From Merismopedia glauca CCAP 1448/3 (GTDB lineage: Bacteria; Cyanobacteriota; Cyanobacteriia; Cyanobacteriales; CCAP-1448): a stretch of 64,000 nt of DNA. Each line of letters starts with the position of its first letter. The stretch's first letter is position 1. Made by a program: the position numbers and the translations under genes. Shown piece by piece: positions 51,347-60,279 of this stretch. The stretch lies in the NCBI RefSeq assembly GCF_003003775.1, contig NZ_PVWJ01000008.1, positions 1 through 64,000 on the forward strand, given 5' to 3'. The notes beneath the pieces are model-generated. The model did no database searches. It was not told the origin of the DNA and saw only the letters and a program-made list of their open reading frames with translations.

Positions 51347-52507
51347 ATGGTGTCGCCTAAAATAGCCGTTCAGACAGTATCATTCGTAGATGAGTACTGT
51401 GAGGCATATAAAAATATCTTTTCTGAAGTGAGAACTTTCGAGAATTTTAAGTTCTTACATTTGGGAATTATGTCTCAGATTCAGCGCAAATCTTTAACCG
51501 GAATCGCTAAAGCCATTGGTTTGAAAGACTCCCAACCTTTAAATAACTTTCTTAAAAACTCACCTTGGGATGTTCAGGCTTTAAGATTAAAGCGATTGAT
51601 GTGGTTGAAAGACAAGTTAAATAATCGGTCTTTTGTTTTAGTTATTAATGAAATAGGAGATAAAAAGAAGGGTAATACTACTGCTTACGTAGCTAAACAG
51701 TATATTTGTCAATTAGCTAAAACCGAAAATGCCATTGTTTCAATTAATGCTTATGGAGTTTTGGATGGAATTACGTTTCCGCTAATTTTCAAAGTTTTTA
51801 AACCTCAGAACTCACTCAGTTTAAATGAAGAGTATCAGACTAAACCGCAGCTAGCGATCGCTATTATTCAACAACTAAAAGAAATGGGATTCAAGTTCGA
51901 TTTAGTCATAGCCGACAATATCTATACTAAAAATAGTGAATTTCTAGAATTATCAAGTAAATTATCCATCCATCTTTTATTGCCTAATCAAGACTGTAAT
52001 AGTGACACCTTTGTTAGATCGCACAATCGAGTAAATCTAGATATTATTGAGTTACATAAACTTGCTCAAACTAATCAGCGATCGCAAGCAGATTTAGAGC
52101 CGAAAAATCGAGGTATGTTTAAGGAACAGACAGAAATAAAGTCCTCAACTTCAAGTAATTCTACGTGGCATATTAAAGGAGAACGTGAAGCTTCTGAGAG
52201 TTATAAAATGGGAGAAATTTATAACTTTGTTAACTGGGTTGAATACGGTTTTCAACAAGTAAAACAAGAACTAGGATGGGGAGATTTTCGGGTAACTAAC
52301 TACCGTGCTATTGAAAGATGGTGGGAGATAATTTTCAGCGTGTATTGGATGATTAGTTTGCATTCAGATGTGTTTCAAACAGGAAAACAGAATCAATCCC
52401 AAAAATCAATCTTATCTCAACAACAACCTACCTCAATTTCTTCTTTAGAAGAACAAATGATTTGGTATCATCGTTTAGATAACTTACAGTCTATTATCCA
52501 TCTCTAG
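51347..52507 (+). CDS. IS701-type transposase-derived protein, first paralogue
   Basis: 386 residues from ATG 51347. IS701-like features: QTVSFVDEYCEAYKNIFSEV, FLHLGIMSQIQRKSL, LVINEIGDKKKG, AYVAKQYICQLAKTENAIVS, DLVIADNIYTKN and the C-terminal NWVEYGFQQVKQELGWGDFR followed by RWWEIIFSVYWM. The usual first catalytic Asp in (I)DETGD-KKG is Asn here (N101). The second Asp (ADN) and the C-terminal Glu (NWVE) remain. The segment between them is short, Ser/Asn-rich and unlike family members. A gap-free match to the second paralogue over the first 110 residues shows duplication. No inverted repeats or target duplication were found. Confidence 0.8.
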   Translation: MVSPKIAVQTVSFVDEYCEAYKNIFSEVRTFENFKFLHLGIMSQIQRKSLTGIAKAIGLKDSQPLNNFLKNSPWDVQALRLKRLMWLKDKLNNRSFVLVINEIGDKKKGNTTAYVAKQYICQLAKTENAIVSINAYGVLDGITFPLIFKVFKPQNSLSLNEEYQTKPQLAIAIIQQLKEMGFKFDLVIADNIYTKNSEFLELSSKLSIHLLLPNQDCNSDTFVRSHNRVNLDIIELHKLAQTNQRSQADLEPKNRGMFKEQTEIKSSTSSNSTWHIKGEREASESYKMGEIYNFVNWVEYGFQQVKQELGWGDFRVTNYRAIERWWEIIFSVYWMISLHSDVFQTGKQNQSQKSILSQQQPTSISSLEEQMIWYHRLDNLQSIIHL

Positions 52508-52520
52508 GTATCAGCTAATC

Positions 52521-52551
52521 AGCAAATATCAAATCAAATTTGATATTTGCT
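52521..52551 (+). terminator. 14-bp perfect hairpin behind first transposase-like gene
   Basis: AGCAAATATCAAAT / ATTTGATATTTGCT with loop CAA, 14 bp after the stop. Weak T tail (TTCCCTTC). Probable transcript end. Confidence 0.6.
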
Positions 52552-52640
52552 TTCCCTTCACTTAACTAAGAAATTTAGTATTTACGCCAGAGGTCTATTC
52601 AGTAATAACACCGAAAAATTAACCTATCATTTTTTGATTA

Positions 52641-52658
52641 TTCAGCAAATTTGCTGAA
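52641..52658. promoter_or_regulatory. 18-bp perfect palindrome upstream of second transposase-like gene
   Basis: TTCAGCAAATTTGCTGAA, fully self-complementary without a loop, 182 bp before ATG 52840. The form fits a dimeric repressor site rather than a terminator. No cognate regulator is known. It shares AGCAAAT with the terminator arm 100 bp earlier. Confidence 0.4.
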
Positions 52659-52839
52659 GTAATTACTTTTAATATAAGGTATAATTCTCATCTAAAAAGC
52701 TAATTTTTTTTGCGATATAAGTGATTATTTTCAGGCTTTTGGCGTAGGTAAAATCTGAAAATTTCAGTAATTGTACCAGCAATATTCGAGATATTTTTGA
52801 GCAAGATATAAGTTAGATACTTATTTATGGATCTTGCTG

Positions 52840-54066
52840 ATGATTTTACCAAGAATTCCTACAAGGACAGTTTCTTTTGTAGATGACTATTGTCAAGAAT
52901 ATCAAAAAATATTTCCCGAAGTTAGAAGCTACGAAAATTTTAAATTTTTACATATTGGTCTAATTTCGGAACTAACACGAAAATCATTGCCAGAAATTGC
53001 TAAATATGTGGGATTAAAAGATTCTCAATCTCTCAATAATTTTATTAAAAACTCTCCTTGGGACGTTAACTTATTAAGAGAGCAAAGATTATCTCTGTTG
53101 AAAAAGCACTTAGGTAATCGCCGCTTTATTTTAGTAATTAATGAAATTGGCGATAAAAAAAAGGGGAAAACCACAGATTATGTAGCCAAGCAATATATCG
53201 GTCAATTTGGCAAAACTGAAAATGGGATAGTCACCATTAATGCTTATGGAATTCTAGACGGAATGACTTTTCCTTTAATATTCAAAGTATTCAAACCCAA
53301 AAATACTTTACTTGAAGGAGATGATTACCAATCTAAACATGATTTAGCTCTAGGAATTATTAAAAAGTTACTCCAAAGAGGTTTTCAGTTTGATACGGTA
53401 ATTGCAGATAGCGTTTATGGTAGAAACAAAGATTTTCTCCAAGTATTAAATCGCTTATCGCTCAACTTTATTGTACCTCTAAAAATCTCACCTATAAGTA
53501 CGATAGAGACTACGTATAGAGGCTTTTATCATGAAAACTCTCAGAGTATTTTGACAAGCCAGTCTAACTTCTTCAACAACAGAGGTATGAGTCAAGCACA
53601 ACTCAATGGGATTTTCGATCACAAGCACTCTGATGCGTTAATTGAGTACACAGACGATTATATATCTGCTGTGACCAATATTCCAGAATCTATGAGTCAA
53701 AAACTGGCTCATCTGCTAATTTTACTAGCATGGACTGAGTATAAACTCAAAGAAGTGATTAAAGAACTGGGTTGGACTGATTTTCGGATCACTAACTATC
53801 AATCTATTGAAAGGTGGTGGGAAATTGTTTTGAGTGCTTATTCAATGGTGAGTTTACAATCAGATGTCTTTCAAAAAAAATGGCAAATGGACTTATTTGT
53901 ACCACCAGAAACTCAGCTAATGGCAGAATTAGCTAGCCAAAATCGTAGTGGTGATGAAGAAACTATTTGGCAAGAAAGATTGCATAAATTAGTCAAATCA
54001 ATCTCGTTAAATGAAGGACAAAAATCTGCTCATTGGGCGATCGCGGCTGCTTCTAGAAATAACTAA
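52840..54066 (+). CDS. IS701-type transposase-derived protein, second paralogue
   Basis: 408 residues from ATG 52840. It is co-linear with the first paralogue: RTVSFVDDYCQEYQKIFPEV, FILVINEIGDKKKGKTTDYV, KQYIGQFGKTENGIVTINAY, DTVIADSVYGRNKDF, AWTEYKLKEVIKELGWTDFR and RWWEIVLSAYSMVSLQSDVF. The Asn in place of the first catalytic Asp is at the same position (N101). The middle region (about 205-275) is Ser/Asn-rich and differs fully from the other paralogue. The frame is intact with normal stop. It is preceded by 330 bp with a terminator and a palindrome, so it is transcribed separately. Confidence 0.8.
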   Translation: MILPRIPTRTVSFVDDYCQEYQKIFPEVRSYENFKFLHIGLISELTRKSLPEIAKYVGLKDSQSLNNFIKNSPWDVNLLREQRLSLLKKHLGNRRFILVINEIGDKKKGKTTDYVAKQYIGQFGKTENGIVTINAYGILDGMTFPLIFKVFKPKNTLLEGDDYQSKHDLALGIIKKLLQRGFQFDTVIADSVYGRNKDFLQVLNRLSLNFIVPLKISPISTIETTYRGFYHENSQSILTSQSNFFNNRGMSQAQLNGIFDHKHSDALIEYTDDYISAVTNIPESMSQKLAHLLILLAWTEYKLKEVIKELGWTDFRITNYQSIERWWEIVLSAYSMVSLQSDVFQKKWQMDLFVPPETQLMAELASQNRSGDEETIWQERLHKLVKSISLNEGQKSAHWAIAAASRNN

Positions 54067-54095
54067 AATTAAGGAAGAAGGAAGAAGTACAGAAT

Positions 54096-56462
54096 TTAGG
54101 AGTTAGGAATTGAGAAACCGCGACGTGTAGGGGAGAAGTTGGATAATTGTACTTGAAAACTGAGGCGATCGCCATCACTGGTGCTACCCTGGGTTTCATG
54201 CTTCAGATTTCCCCTTCTCACCTCCAAAGTCCAATTACCTGGTTTCATCTCCCAAAAAAGAGAATTAGAAGTATTTTCAGCAATTTTTTGCTGGTTTAGC
54301 CACCATTCAACTGGCTGGCTTGGAGTAGTAGCTAATTTAAATTCTAATCTTGGATTTGTGTCTGAAGACATGAGAAATATATCACCTTGACTGGGTGATA
54401 AAATCTTGAGATTACGAGAAGTGGAATTAGCAGTTTGAGGGGGTGACAATTGTTGTGACTGTAGCCACTCGTTATACTCTGGAGGTAATGAGCCTTTGTC
54501 TAACTGTTGTTCGTAACTCTGGAGATCTGCTACATAAAGATATTCCTGTACAATTGAGGTACAAGCGGAAGTAGGTTTTAAACCCGATAAAGCGCATATG
54601 GGTTTTTGTACCATATCTGTAGGTGGGGGAAAAGCTGTAGGTTCAGCAGACGAGTGTAGGTGTAGCATGATGCGATTCCACAAAGGTGCAGCACCCGTCA
54701 CCCCAGAAACCTGTCGCATGGAATCGCCGTTGAAGTTTCCCACCCAAGTAGCAACAGTATAGTCAGTTGTGAACCCAACAGTCCAAGTATCGCGGAAATT
54801 GGAAGAGGTTCCTGTTTTCACAGCCGTAGGGAAAGGTAAATCTAACACTGAATTTACCCCAAAACTGATACTGCGGGCATGGCGATCGCTTAATATATCT
54901 CTAATTAAACCCCATGTGGGGAGAGAGGGGGAGGAGGGAGATGGTAGAGACGTAGCAGTGCTACGTCTGGGAGAGGGGGAGGTAATAATTGGGATCGATT
55001 TTCCTTGATTGGCTAATGTAGTGTAAGCATGAGCTAATTCCCACAGGGTTACCTCACCGCTACCTAGAGCTAATCCCAGTCCGTAATGTTCGGGATCTTG
55101 GGTTAAATGGGTAAATCCGAGTTCGTGGAGGCGATCTAAAAAGGCTGGTACGCCGACTTTTTCTAAGACGCGCACAGCAGGAACATTCAGAGAATTAGCT
55201 AAAGCAATTCGCACCCGCACGGGACCTAAAAATTTTTCGTTGTAATCTGTGGGATTATAGAGTTTACCGCCAGGAATAGCGTAATAAGTCGGGATATCTG
55301 CCAAGATGGTTTGGGGACGAATTACCTTGTTTTCTAAACCTAACTCGTATAAAAACGGTTTCAGGGTAGATCCAGGTTGACGCAATGCTTGAACTCCATC
55401 GTTACTCCCCAAGTTGGCTTCATCGAAGTAATCGGGAGAACCTGCATAAGCGAGAACTTCTCCTGTATGATTATCAATGACTAAAGCTGCGGCATGATGC
55501 ACGTTGTTGCCCGAAAGCGATCGCACTACCTGTTTGACTTGTCCTTCTACCAATTCTTGTAACGATCGATCTATGGTAGTTTGCACTGTAGCCGCAGAAT
55601 TTCCTTTGGGTAACTGACGAGCCAACCAAAACAGAAAATGGGGTGCAGCAATAATTCCCTGTTGGCGCGACTGGAAAGCAACTTGTTCGCTATAGGCGCG
55701 ATCGCTCTGTTCCTTAGTAATATACCCATCTTCCAGCATTTGATTCAAGACATATTTTTGCCTTTGTTTTAACCGTTCCCAATGGGTGTAAGGATTAAAA
55801 TAAGTCGGATTATTGGGTAATGCAGCTAAGATACTGGCTTGCGCCAAGTTTAGATCCTGCGCTGGTATGGAAAAATAGATTCTCGAAGCCGCTTCTACCC
55901 CGTAAATATTGCCACCCATCGGTAAACGGTTGATATAAGCCGCTAGGATTTCTTCGCGATTCATTCCAGCTACTAGTCGCCAAGATTGCCAAATTTCTGC
56001 GATTTTACCAGTAAGGTTAGGGGAAGTAGGAGATAGCATCCGCGCTAACTGCATCGTAATCGTAGAAGCACCAGAAACTACCTTTTTCTGCTCAATTCCA
56101 TCTTTAATTGCCCTGGCGATCGCCTGTAAATCTATTGCACCATGTTGATAAAATCGTCCATCTTCTGCGGCGATAATGGCTTGAATAAAGTGTGGAGATA
56201 CTCGATCTAAAGGTACTGCTGCTGTATGCTGGTTATCTCTTGTTAGCAGTGTTCCTAATGGTAAACCGTGGCGATCGCTAAATTCAATCGGTTGGATATC
56301 TTGAGCTAGATCGGTAGCGTGAATGGGTGCAAAATAGGGAAGGGATCGGACTATTAAAGCGATCAGCAATACCAATGCGAATAACTTGCCTATTCGCCTG
56401 TATTTAAAATGAAATCTGTGCCAAATTAGGGTGAGCGATGACTTGCGCGATCGAAGTTTCAT
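54096..56462 (-). CDS. pbpC: penicillin-binding protein 1C (bifunctional peptidoglycan synthase)
   Basis: 788 residues from ATG 56462, which shares its A with the stop of the PIN gene (TAATG). Membrane anchor LFALVLLIALIVRSLPYFAP, then glycosyltransferase family 51 motifs IIAAEDGRFYQHGAIDLQAI, VSGASTITMQLARM and LAAYINRLPMGGNIYGVEAA. The transpeptidase has RQPGSTLKPFLYEL (SxxK), NSLNVPAVRVL (SxN) and the KTGTSSNFRDTWTVG motif. A C-terminal beta domain typical of PBP1C follows. A Pro/Ser-rich stretch (SPSPRRSTATSLPSPSSPS) inside the transpeptidase domain is encoded by repeat-like DNA. Confidence 0.92.
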   Translation of the reverse strand: MKLRSRKSSLTLIWHRFHFKYRRIGKLFALVLLIALIVRSLPYFAPIHATDLAQDIQPIEFSDRHGLPLGTLLTRDNQHTAAVPLDRVSPHFIQAIIAAEDGRFYQHGAIDLQAIARAIKDGIEQKKVVSGASTITMQLARMLSPTSPNLTGKIAEIWQSWRLVAGMNREEILAAYINRLPMGGNIYGVEAASRIYFSIPAQDLNLAQASILAALPNNPTYFNPYTHWERLKQRQKYVLNQMLEDGYITKEQSDRAYSEQVAFQSRQQGIIAAPHFLFWLARQLPKGNSAATVQTTIDRSLQELVEGQVKQVVRSLSGNNVHHAAALVIDNHTGEVLAYAGSPDYFDEANLGSNDGVQALRQPGSTLKPFLYELGLENKVIRPQTILADIPTYYAIPGGKLYNPTDYNEKFLGPVRVRIALANSLNVPAVRVLEKVGVPAFLDRLHELGFTHLTQDPEHYGLGLALGSGEVTLWELAHAYTTLANQGKSIPIITSPSPRRSTATSLPSPSSPSLPTWGLIRDILSDRHARSISFGVNSVLDLPFPTAVKTGTSSNFRDTWTVGFTTDYTVATWVGNFNGDSMRQVSGVTGAAPLWNRIMLHLHSSAEPTAFPPPTDMVQKPICALSGLKPTSACTSIVQEYLYVADLQSYEQQLDKGSLPPEYNEWLQSQQLSPPQTANSTSRNLKILSPSQGDIFLMSSDTNPRLEFKLATTPSQPVEWWLNQQKIAENTSNSLFWEMKPGNWTLEVRRGNLKHETQGSTSDGDRLSFQVQLSNFSPTRRGFSIPNS

Positions 56463-56845
56463 TACCACACTCGTTGAATAGAATAAAAATCAAAAGCCAG
56501 ATCCCGACTAATCAAAACTAGGGAATGATTCATTGCTTGTGCGACTAAAATGCGATCAAATGGATCTCGATGATGTAGTGGTAAACAACGAATTTGAACA
56601 GTGTCAGCAAATGCAATGGGCAGAATCGGAATACCTAAAGCATTAATTTGAGGTTCAATGGCTTCAAAATCACCTTTTAGAGATAATTTACTTATACTAA
56701 TTTTGATTGCTATTTCCCAAAGGCTTGCAATACTTAAAAAAACAGCATCAGCAGATTCAATTTTCTGTTTGATTAATATTGGGAGATTTGCATCATCCTC
56801 TAAAAACCAGATCAAAGCATGAGTATCAAGAAGTAGCTGACTCAT
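56462..56845 (-). CDS. vapC: PIN-domain toxin (VapC type)
   Basis: 127 residues. PIN nuclease with acidic residues at LLLDTHALIWFLEDD (first Asp), SIASLWEIAIKI (Glu) and PLHHRDPFDRILVAQA (the D-P-F-D-R motif). VapC toxins cleave RNA, commonly tRNA. The start overlaps the end of the antitoxin gene (4 bp), and its stop overlaps the pbpC start. The D-P-F-D-R variant with HHRD is typical of the cyanobacterial subgroup paired with DUF2281 antitoxins. Confidence 0.9.
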   Translation of the reverse strand: MSQLLLDTHALIWFLEDDANLPILIKQKIESADAVFLSIASLWEIAIKISISKLSLKGDFEAIEPQINALGIPILPIAFADTVQIRCLPLHHRDPFDRILVAQAMNHSLVLISRDLAFDFYSIQRVW

Positions 56846-57069
56846 TCCATATATTCCTTCAGATCCTCAAGCGGTTCATCAAAATCATCAGGAAGCGGTA
56901 ACACAAACATTCCCTTCATTGTTCCCGCTACGCGAAGTTTCTGGGTTGGTTTATCTTGGTTAGAGTTTTTCATGTGCTTTTCTAATAAAAACTCTACATA
57001 ATGCAGAACTTCCGTCTGAAGCGACTCAGGGAGTTCCGCTAACTTTTGTAAAATAACTGGCTGTATCAT
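56842..57069 (-). CDS. DUF2281-type antitoxin
   Basis: 75 residues. N-terminal helices VILQKLAELPESLQTEVLHY with the DUF2281 pattern (L-P-E-x-L-x-x-E-V-L-x-x-V-E-F-L) and an acidic C-terminus (LPDDFDEPLEDLKEYME) that would cover the toxin's active site. It overlaps the PIN gene by 4 bp. Such a short antitoxin usually represses its own operon. Confidence 0.88.
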   Translation of the reverse strand: MIQPVILQKLAELPESLQTEVLHYVEFLLEKHMKNSNQDKPTQKLRVAGTMKGMFVLPLPDDFDEPLEDLKEYME

Positions 57070-57163
57070 AGTTGATGACGGAGATCTGACGCGGTAAGAA
57101 AAGAGCGATCGCTCTCGATCTATTTTGTTAGCTACACAGGCTCAATAAAGCATTCCGTAACTT

Positions 57164-57194
57164 TCTTTCCTTCTTCCTTCTTCCTCCCTCTTCC
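57164..57194 (+). repeat. heptanucleotide tandem repeat TTCTTCC, about four copies
   Basis: TCTTTCC, TTCTTCC, TTCTTCC and a degenerate fourth unit, between the antitoxin gene and a small gene. Same unit as the tract at 28904-28938; a short complement AAGGAAGAAGGAAGAAG is near 54073. Confidence 0.7.
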
Positions 57195-57313
57195 TTAGTA
57201 AGTAATTAAACTGGTTGACAGTTGAGAAATTGGCACACTCGCTACCAATTTAGGGCGAGTTCAGGGTAGAATGAAAATCGTGGTGTAAGTGAGTATAAAT
57301 AACTAGTTAAGAT

Positions 57314-57556
57314 ATGTCTACGTCAACATTGGTTCGTCAAGAAACTTCTTTAGAATGCTTGCAGTCATTAAATGATGCGTCTGCTAACCATCAACACCAA
57401 GCTCGTATTATGCAGTTGACCAAGTGTTTATATCAAGTCGATCACCAAGAAAAGTATCTCAGTCTACAAGCGGAAGTAGAATCGCTGATCCAACGGTTAA
57501 AAAGCATTAAAGCCCAGAAATTGACAGATGAGCGCCAAGAATCTCCTAAATCGTAA
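57314..57556 (+). CDS. hypothetical coiled-coil protein, 80 residues
   Basis: ATG at 57314. The sequence is helical and charged, with Leu spaced as in a coiled coil (LTKCLYQVDHQEKYLSLQAE and onwards to RLKSIKAQKL). No transmembrane segment, no known motif. It is followed by the stop of a convergent gene 6 bp away. Similar short proteins occur in cyanobacteria, but no function is known to me. Confidence 0.6.
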   Translation: MSTSTLVRQETSLECLQSLNDASANHQHQARIMQLTKCLYQVDHQEKYLSLQAEVESLIQRLKSIKAQKLTDERQESPKS

Positions 57557-57562
57557 GATTTA

Positions 57563-58924
57563 TTAGTTTGGAGAAGGAGCGATCGCTTTATTCACTAGTT
57601 CAATTAAGTCGTTAATCTTCTTTCGATCTTCAACAGAGGTTTGCGGTTGAGAAGCTAGCCAAGCGATCGCTTCTGTTTTTCCGTCTTGAGCAGCTATAAT
57701 AACTGCTCCCCAGGCTTTAGCATATTTGTTAGTGGGATTTACCTGTAAATAGGTTTCAATCCGTCCTGAGAGTCTCCCAGAGTCATTCCGCAAGGTTCTT
57801 AAGATTTCTGCTCGTTCCCAAAGTGAAGACTCAAATAAGTTTAATCCTTTCTCCCACTGACCATTAACTAAGTACACTAGTAGTTGCTGCTTCGGACTAG
57901 CCCAATTTTGTTGGAGTTGCGATCGAGCAAAATCGCCGTGAAGCTTAATTAAACTGACCTGCGCCTCGGTTTTGGCTGATAATTTGTGTCTATCAAGTTC
58001 TTCTAAAGCATTAATCCATAATCCAGCTTTAGCTAACTTTAACGCTTGTTGATAATTCGGTTGGGAAATAGCTGGAACTTTTAAGGAAATTTGGGATAAA
58101 ACCAGGGGAGACAGGCTAGATTTTTGAGATTTAACTTGATAAACTCGGAAAATCGGTTCTATTCCCACAGTTTGATTAACTACTAGCTCTGGTGTAGCAT
58201 CTGGAATCACTTGTTGCCAATAAATTGATTGTCCAGCAGGACTAGTCCACTCCACCATTTTTTGGATACGATCTGTTTTGGGGTTGTAGTGAAATACTTC
58301 GCCATAGGTAACAGAAGTAGTGCCAAAAGTGCGATCGCCTGTAAGATTAAGCCATACTCCAGGAACTGAACTATCTAAGGGTGTTACTTTATTTAAAGAC
58401 AAAGAACGGTAAGAATCTTTGTATTGAGCAGTTTCTTGCTGTAAAGGTGCAAGAACAAATGCTTCATCAGGACCTATAATTTTGACTTTCTGCTTGATTT
58501 CATAATATCCAGCCAATGAATCTGGTTGATATAGTCGAAACTCGCTAATTTCCTGGCAAGCTGGTTCGCAAGCAGTACCATTTTTGAGTAATGGGATCAG
58601 GATGGGAGATTCACCATCTGGTTCCATTACCAACATCTCTCCTGAAGTGTATCCCTGCTGACTAATTTGGCGTTTAATTTGGTCTAAGGTGTACAAACCA
58701 GCCGGATTAAAAGCTATCTGCATTCCAGAAGGCAGAAATCGGTTAAGTATAGCTGGTGCATTGGGATTGAGGATGAAGAGAATTGCTAAACCAAAACCAC
58801 CAGCAGTTAACCCAATCGCCATCAACAGTACAGCTATAGCTCCCAAATTGGTCAACCATTTTCCACTAGTCGTACCTCTGACGATAGAATTAACTCCAGA
58901 TTTACTCACTTTTTTCCTGCTCAT
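57563..58924 (-). CDS. hypothetical membrane-anchored protein, 453 residues
   Basis: ATG at 58924 (a GTG lies one codon upstream). After a basic N-terminus (SRKKVSKSGVNSIVRG) there is one strong membrane helix (LGAIAVLLMAIGLTAGGFGLAILFIL, about 29-54). The soluble part has SPILIPLLKNGTACEPACQE with a cysteine pair, a beta-rich region, and a C-terminal helical part (QALKLAKAGLWINALEELDR) that looks TPR-like. Probably an exported or lumenal assembly protein. No family recognised. Convergent with the small gene. Confidence 0.6.
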   Translation of the reverse strand: MSRKKVSKSGVNSIVRGTTSGKWLTNLGAIAVLLMAIGLTAGGFGLAILFILNPNAPAILNRFLPSGMQIAFNPAGLYTLDQIKRQISQQGYTSGEMLVMEPDGESPILIPLLKNGTACEPACQEISEFRLYQPDSLAGYYEIKQKVKIIGPDEAFVLAPLQQETAQYKDSYRSLSLNKVTPLDSSVPGVWLNLTGDRTFGTTSVTYGEVFHYNPKTDRIQKMVEWTSPAGQSIYWQQVIPDATPELVVNQTVGIEPIFRVYQVKSQKSSLSPLVLSQISLKVPAISQPNYQQALKLAKAGLWINALEELDRHKLSAKTEAQVSLIKLHGDFARSQLQQNWASPKQQLLVYLVNGQWEKGLNLFESSLWERAEILRTLRNDSGRLSGRIETYLQVNPTNKYAKAWGAVIIAAQDGKTEAIAWLASQPQTSVEDRKKINDLIELVNKAIAPSPN

Positions 58925-59102
58925 CACACAATTTTTTGCACTTTAGGATATCTCATAACTCTTAGCCTAGAGATAGTTAACTTAAATATTTTATGAGCCT
59001 TTACCTAGAAAAGCATCGGCTTTATCGTTTAATCAGCAATTTTTCTGACTAATTACTTAATAAGATCTATGATTTAAGCTCTACAATCCGGTATCAATGC
59101 GA

Positions 59103-59159
59103 AAGAAAACCCAATCAACAATCAACAATCAACAATTCATACTTCAAATCAGCAATGCC
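59103..59159. repeat. right-end fragment of the GGCGTTGCTGA MITE
   Basis: 57 bp: AAGAAAACCCAATCAACAATC, heptamers ATCAACA, and the end TTCATACTTCAAATCAGCAA(TGCC). It matches the right third of copy A almost exactly; the left end is missing. Confidence 0.7.
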
Positions 59160-59214
59160 TAAAAAGTTTATAGAATTGGGATTAGGAAATATCCCAATCC
59201 CCAATCACCAGACA

Positions 59215-59997
59215 CTACCCAGCAGGAGTTACCCAAACCTGCATCTCAACCAAATCCATCGCCGCAAACTGAGTCACTAAAGCCACATCCGCAGCATCTC
59301 GCCCATAAGCAATAGTAACTCGATTACCCCTGGGTTGCTCTTGGGTGGCATCAAAAGTGTACCAGCGATCGCCTACGTAAGCTTCAAACCAAGCGTGTAA
59401 ATCCATTGGCTTGAGTTCATATAAATATCCCACCACCATGCGCGTCGGAATGTTTAAACTACGACAAAGAGCAATCCCTAAGTGAGTAAAATCCCGACAA
59501 ACCCCCACCCGTCTATCAGCAGTTTCTACCGCCGAAGTCGAAGCATTACTGGTTCCGTAAGCATACTCTATATTTTGCTGAATCCATTGGCGAATCGCTT
59601 CTACTTGCTCGTAGCCTGGATTTGCATTACCCGCTATCTCTAGCGCCAAATCCCCTAACCTATCTGCTTCGCAATAGCGACTAGGTAAAATAAATTGCAA
59701 GACGCTATCTGGTAATTCTGGAACAGGGACAAAATGAGCATTTGGCTCTACATCAATCTTATCAGGAGCATCAACCACAGCACTAGTCCGAACCTGAAAA
59801 GCACCTTGAGGAATCGTGATTCGCTGACACAAGTTGCCATATCCATCAGCATATTCAACTACTGGAACATGGGGAGACAATTGATATTCTTCTCGCATGA
59901 TCCACTGTCCCGATCCACTTCGAGGGCGTAACATCAAGATAACAGGTGTTTGGTCATGGGATTCAAACAAAATTTGACAGCCAACGTTTAGTTGCAT
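59215..59997 (-). CDS. transglutaminase-like family protein
   Basis: 260 residues. The transglutaminase-like core has the catalytic triad: RVGVCRDFTHLGIALCRSLN (Cys), LKPMDLHAWFEAYVGDRWY (His) and FDATQEQPRGNRVTI (Asp). The N-terminal 100 residues form a beta domain as in family members that precede it. Predicted cytoplasmic, with no signal peptide. Family enzymes may be proteases, amidases or cross-linkers; the role here is unknown. A MITE end fragment lies 55 bp downstream. Confidence 0.87.
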   Translation of the reverse strand: MQLNVGCQILFESHDQTPVILMLRPRSGSGQWIMREEYQLSPHVPVVEYADGYGNLCQRITIPQGAFQVRTSAVVDAPDKIDVEPNAHFVPVPELPDSVLQFILPSRYCEADRLGDLALEIAGNANPGYEQVEAIRQWIQQNIEYAYGTSNASTSAVETADRRVGVCRDFTHLGIALCRSLNIPTRMVVGYLYELKPMDLHAWFEAYVGDRWYTFDATQEQPRGNRVTIAYGRDAADVALVTQFAAMDLVEMQVWVTPAG

Positions 59998-60279
59998 CTT
60001 GAATGTATTTCTAAATTTTGCAATACGCTAATTCCAACATAACAATATTTTAATTTCTATTTACTTTTTCATCTAGAGTGACTCAAGATTATTTTTAGAT
60101 TATATGACTTGGCAATTGACCAATAAGAAAGTAAGATCTGCTGGTTACATTTCAGCTTAAAATAGATAAACCAATTTAGGTAATTTTTAGACTACAATTG
60201 CTGATTTATCACTGGAAGTCGGCACCCATAAATGTATATTCAAATTCCCGTTCAAGTAAGATTTTCTAGGAAATAGTCT

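Noticed and set aside
51347-54066. Active insertion sequence
   Set aside because: No inverted ends or target duplications were found around either gene, and both lack the expected first catalytic Asp.
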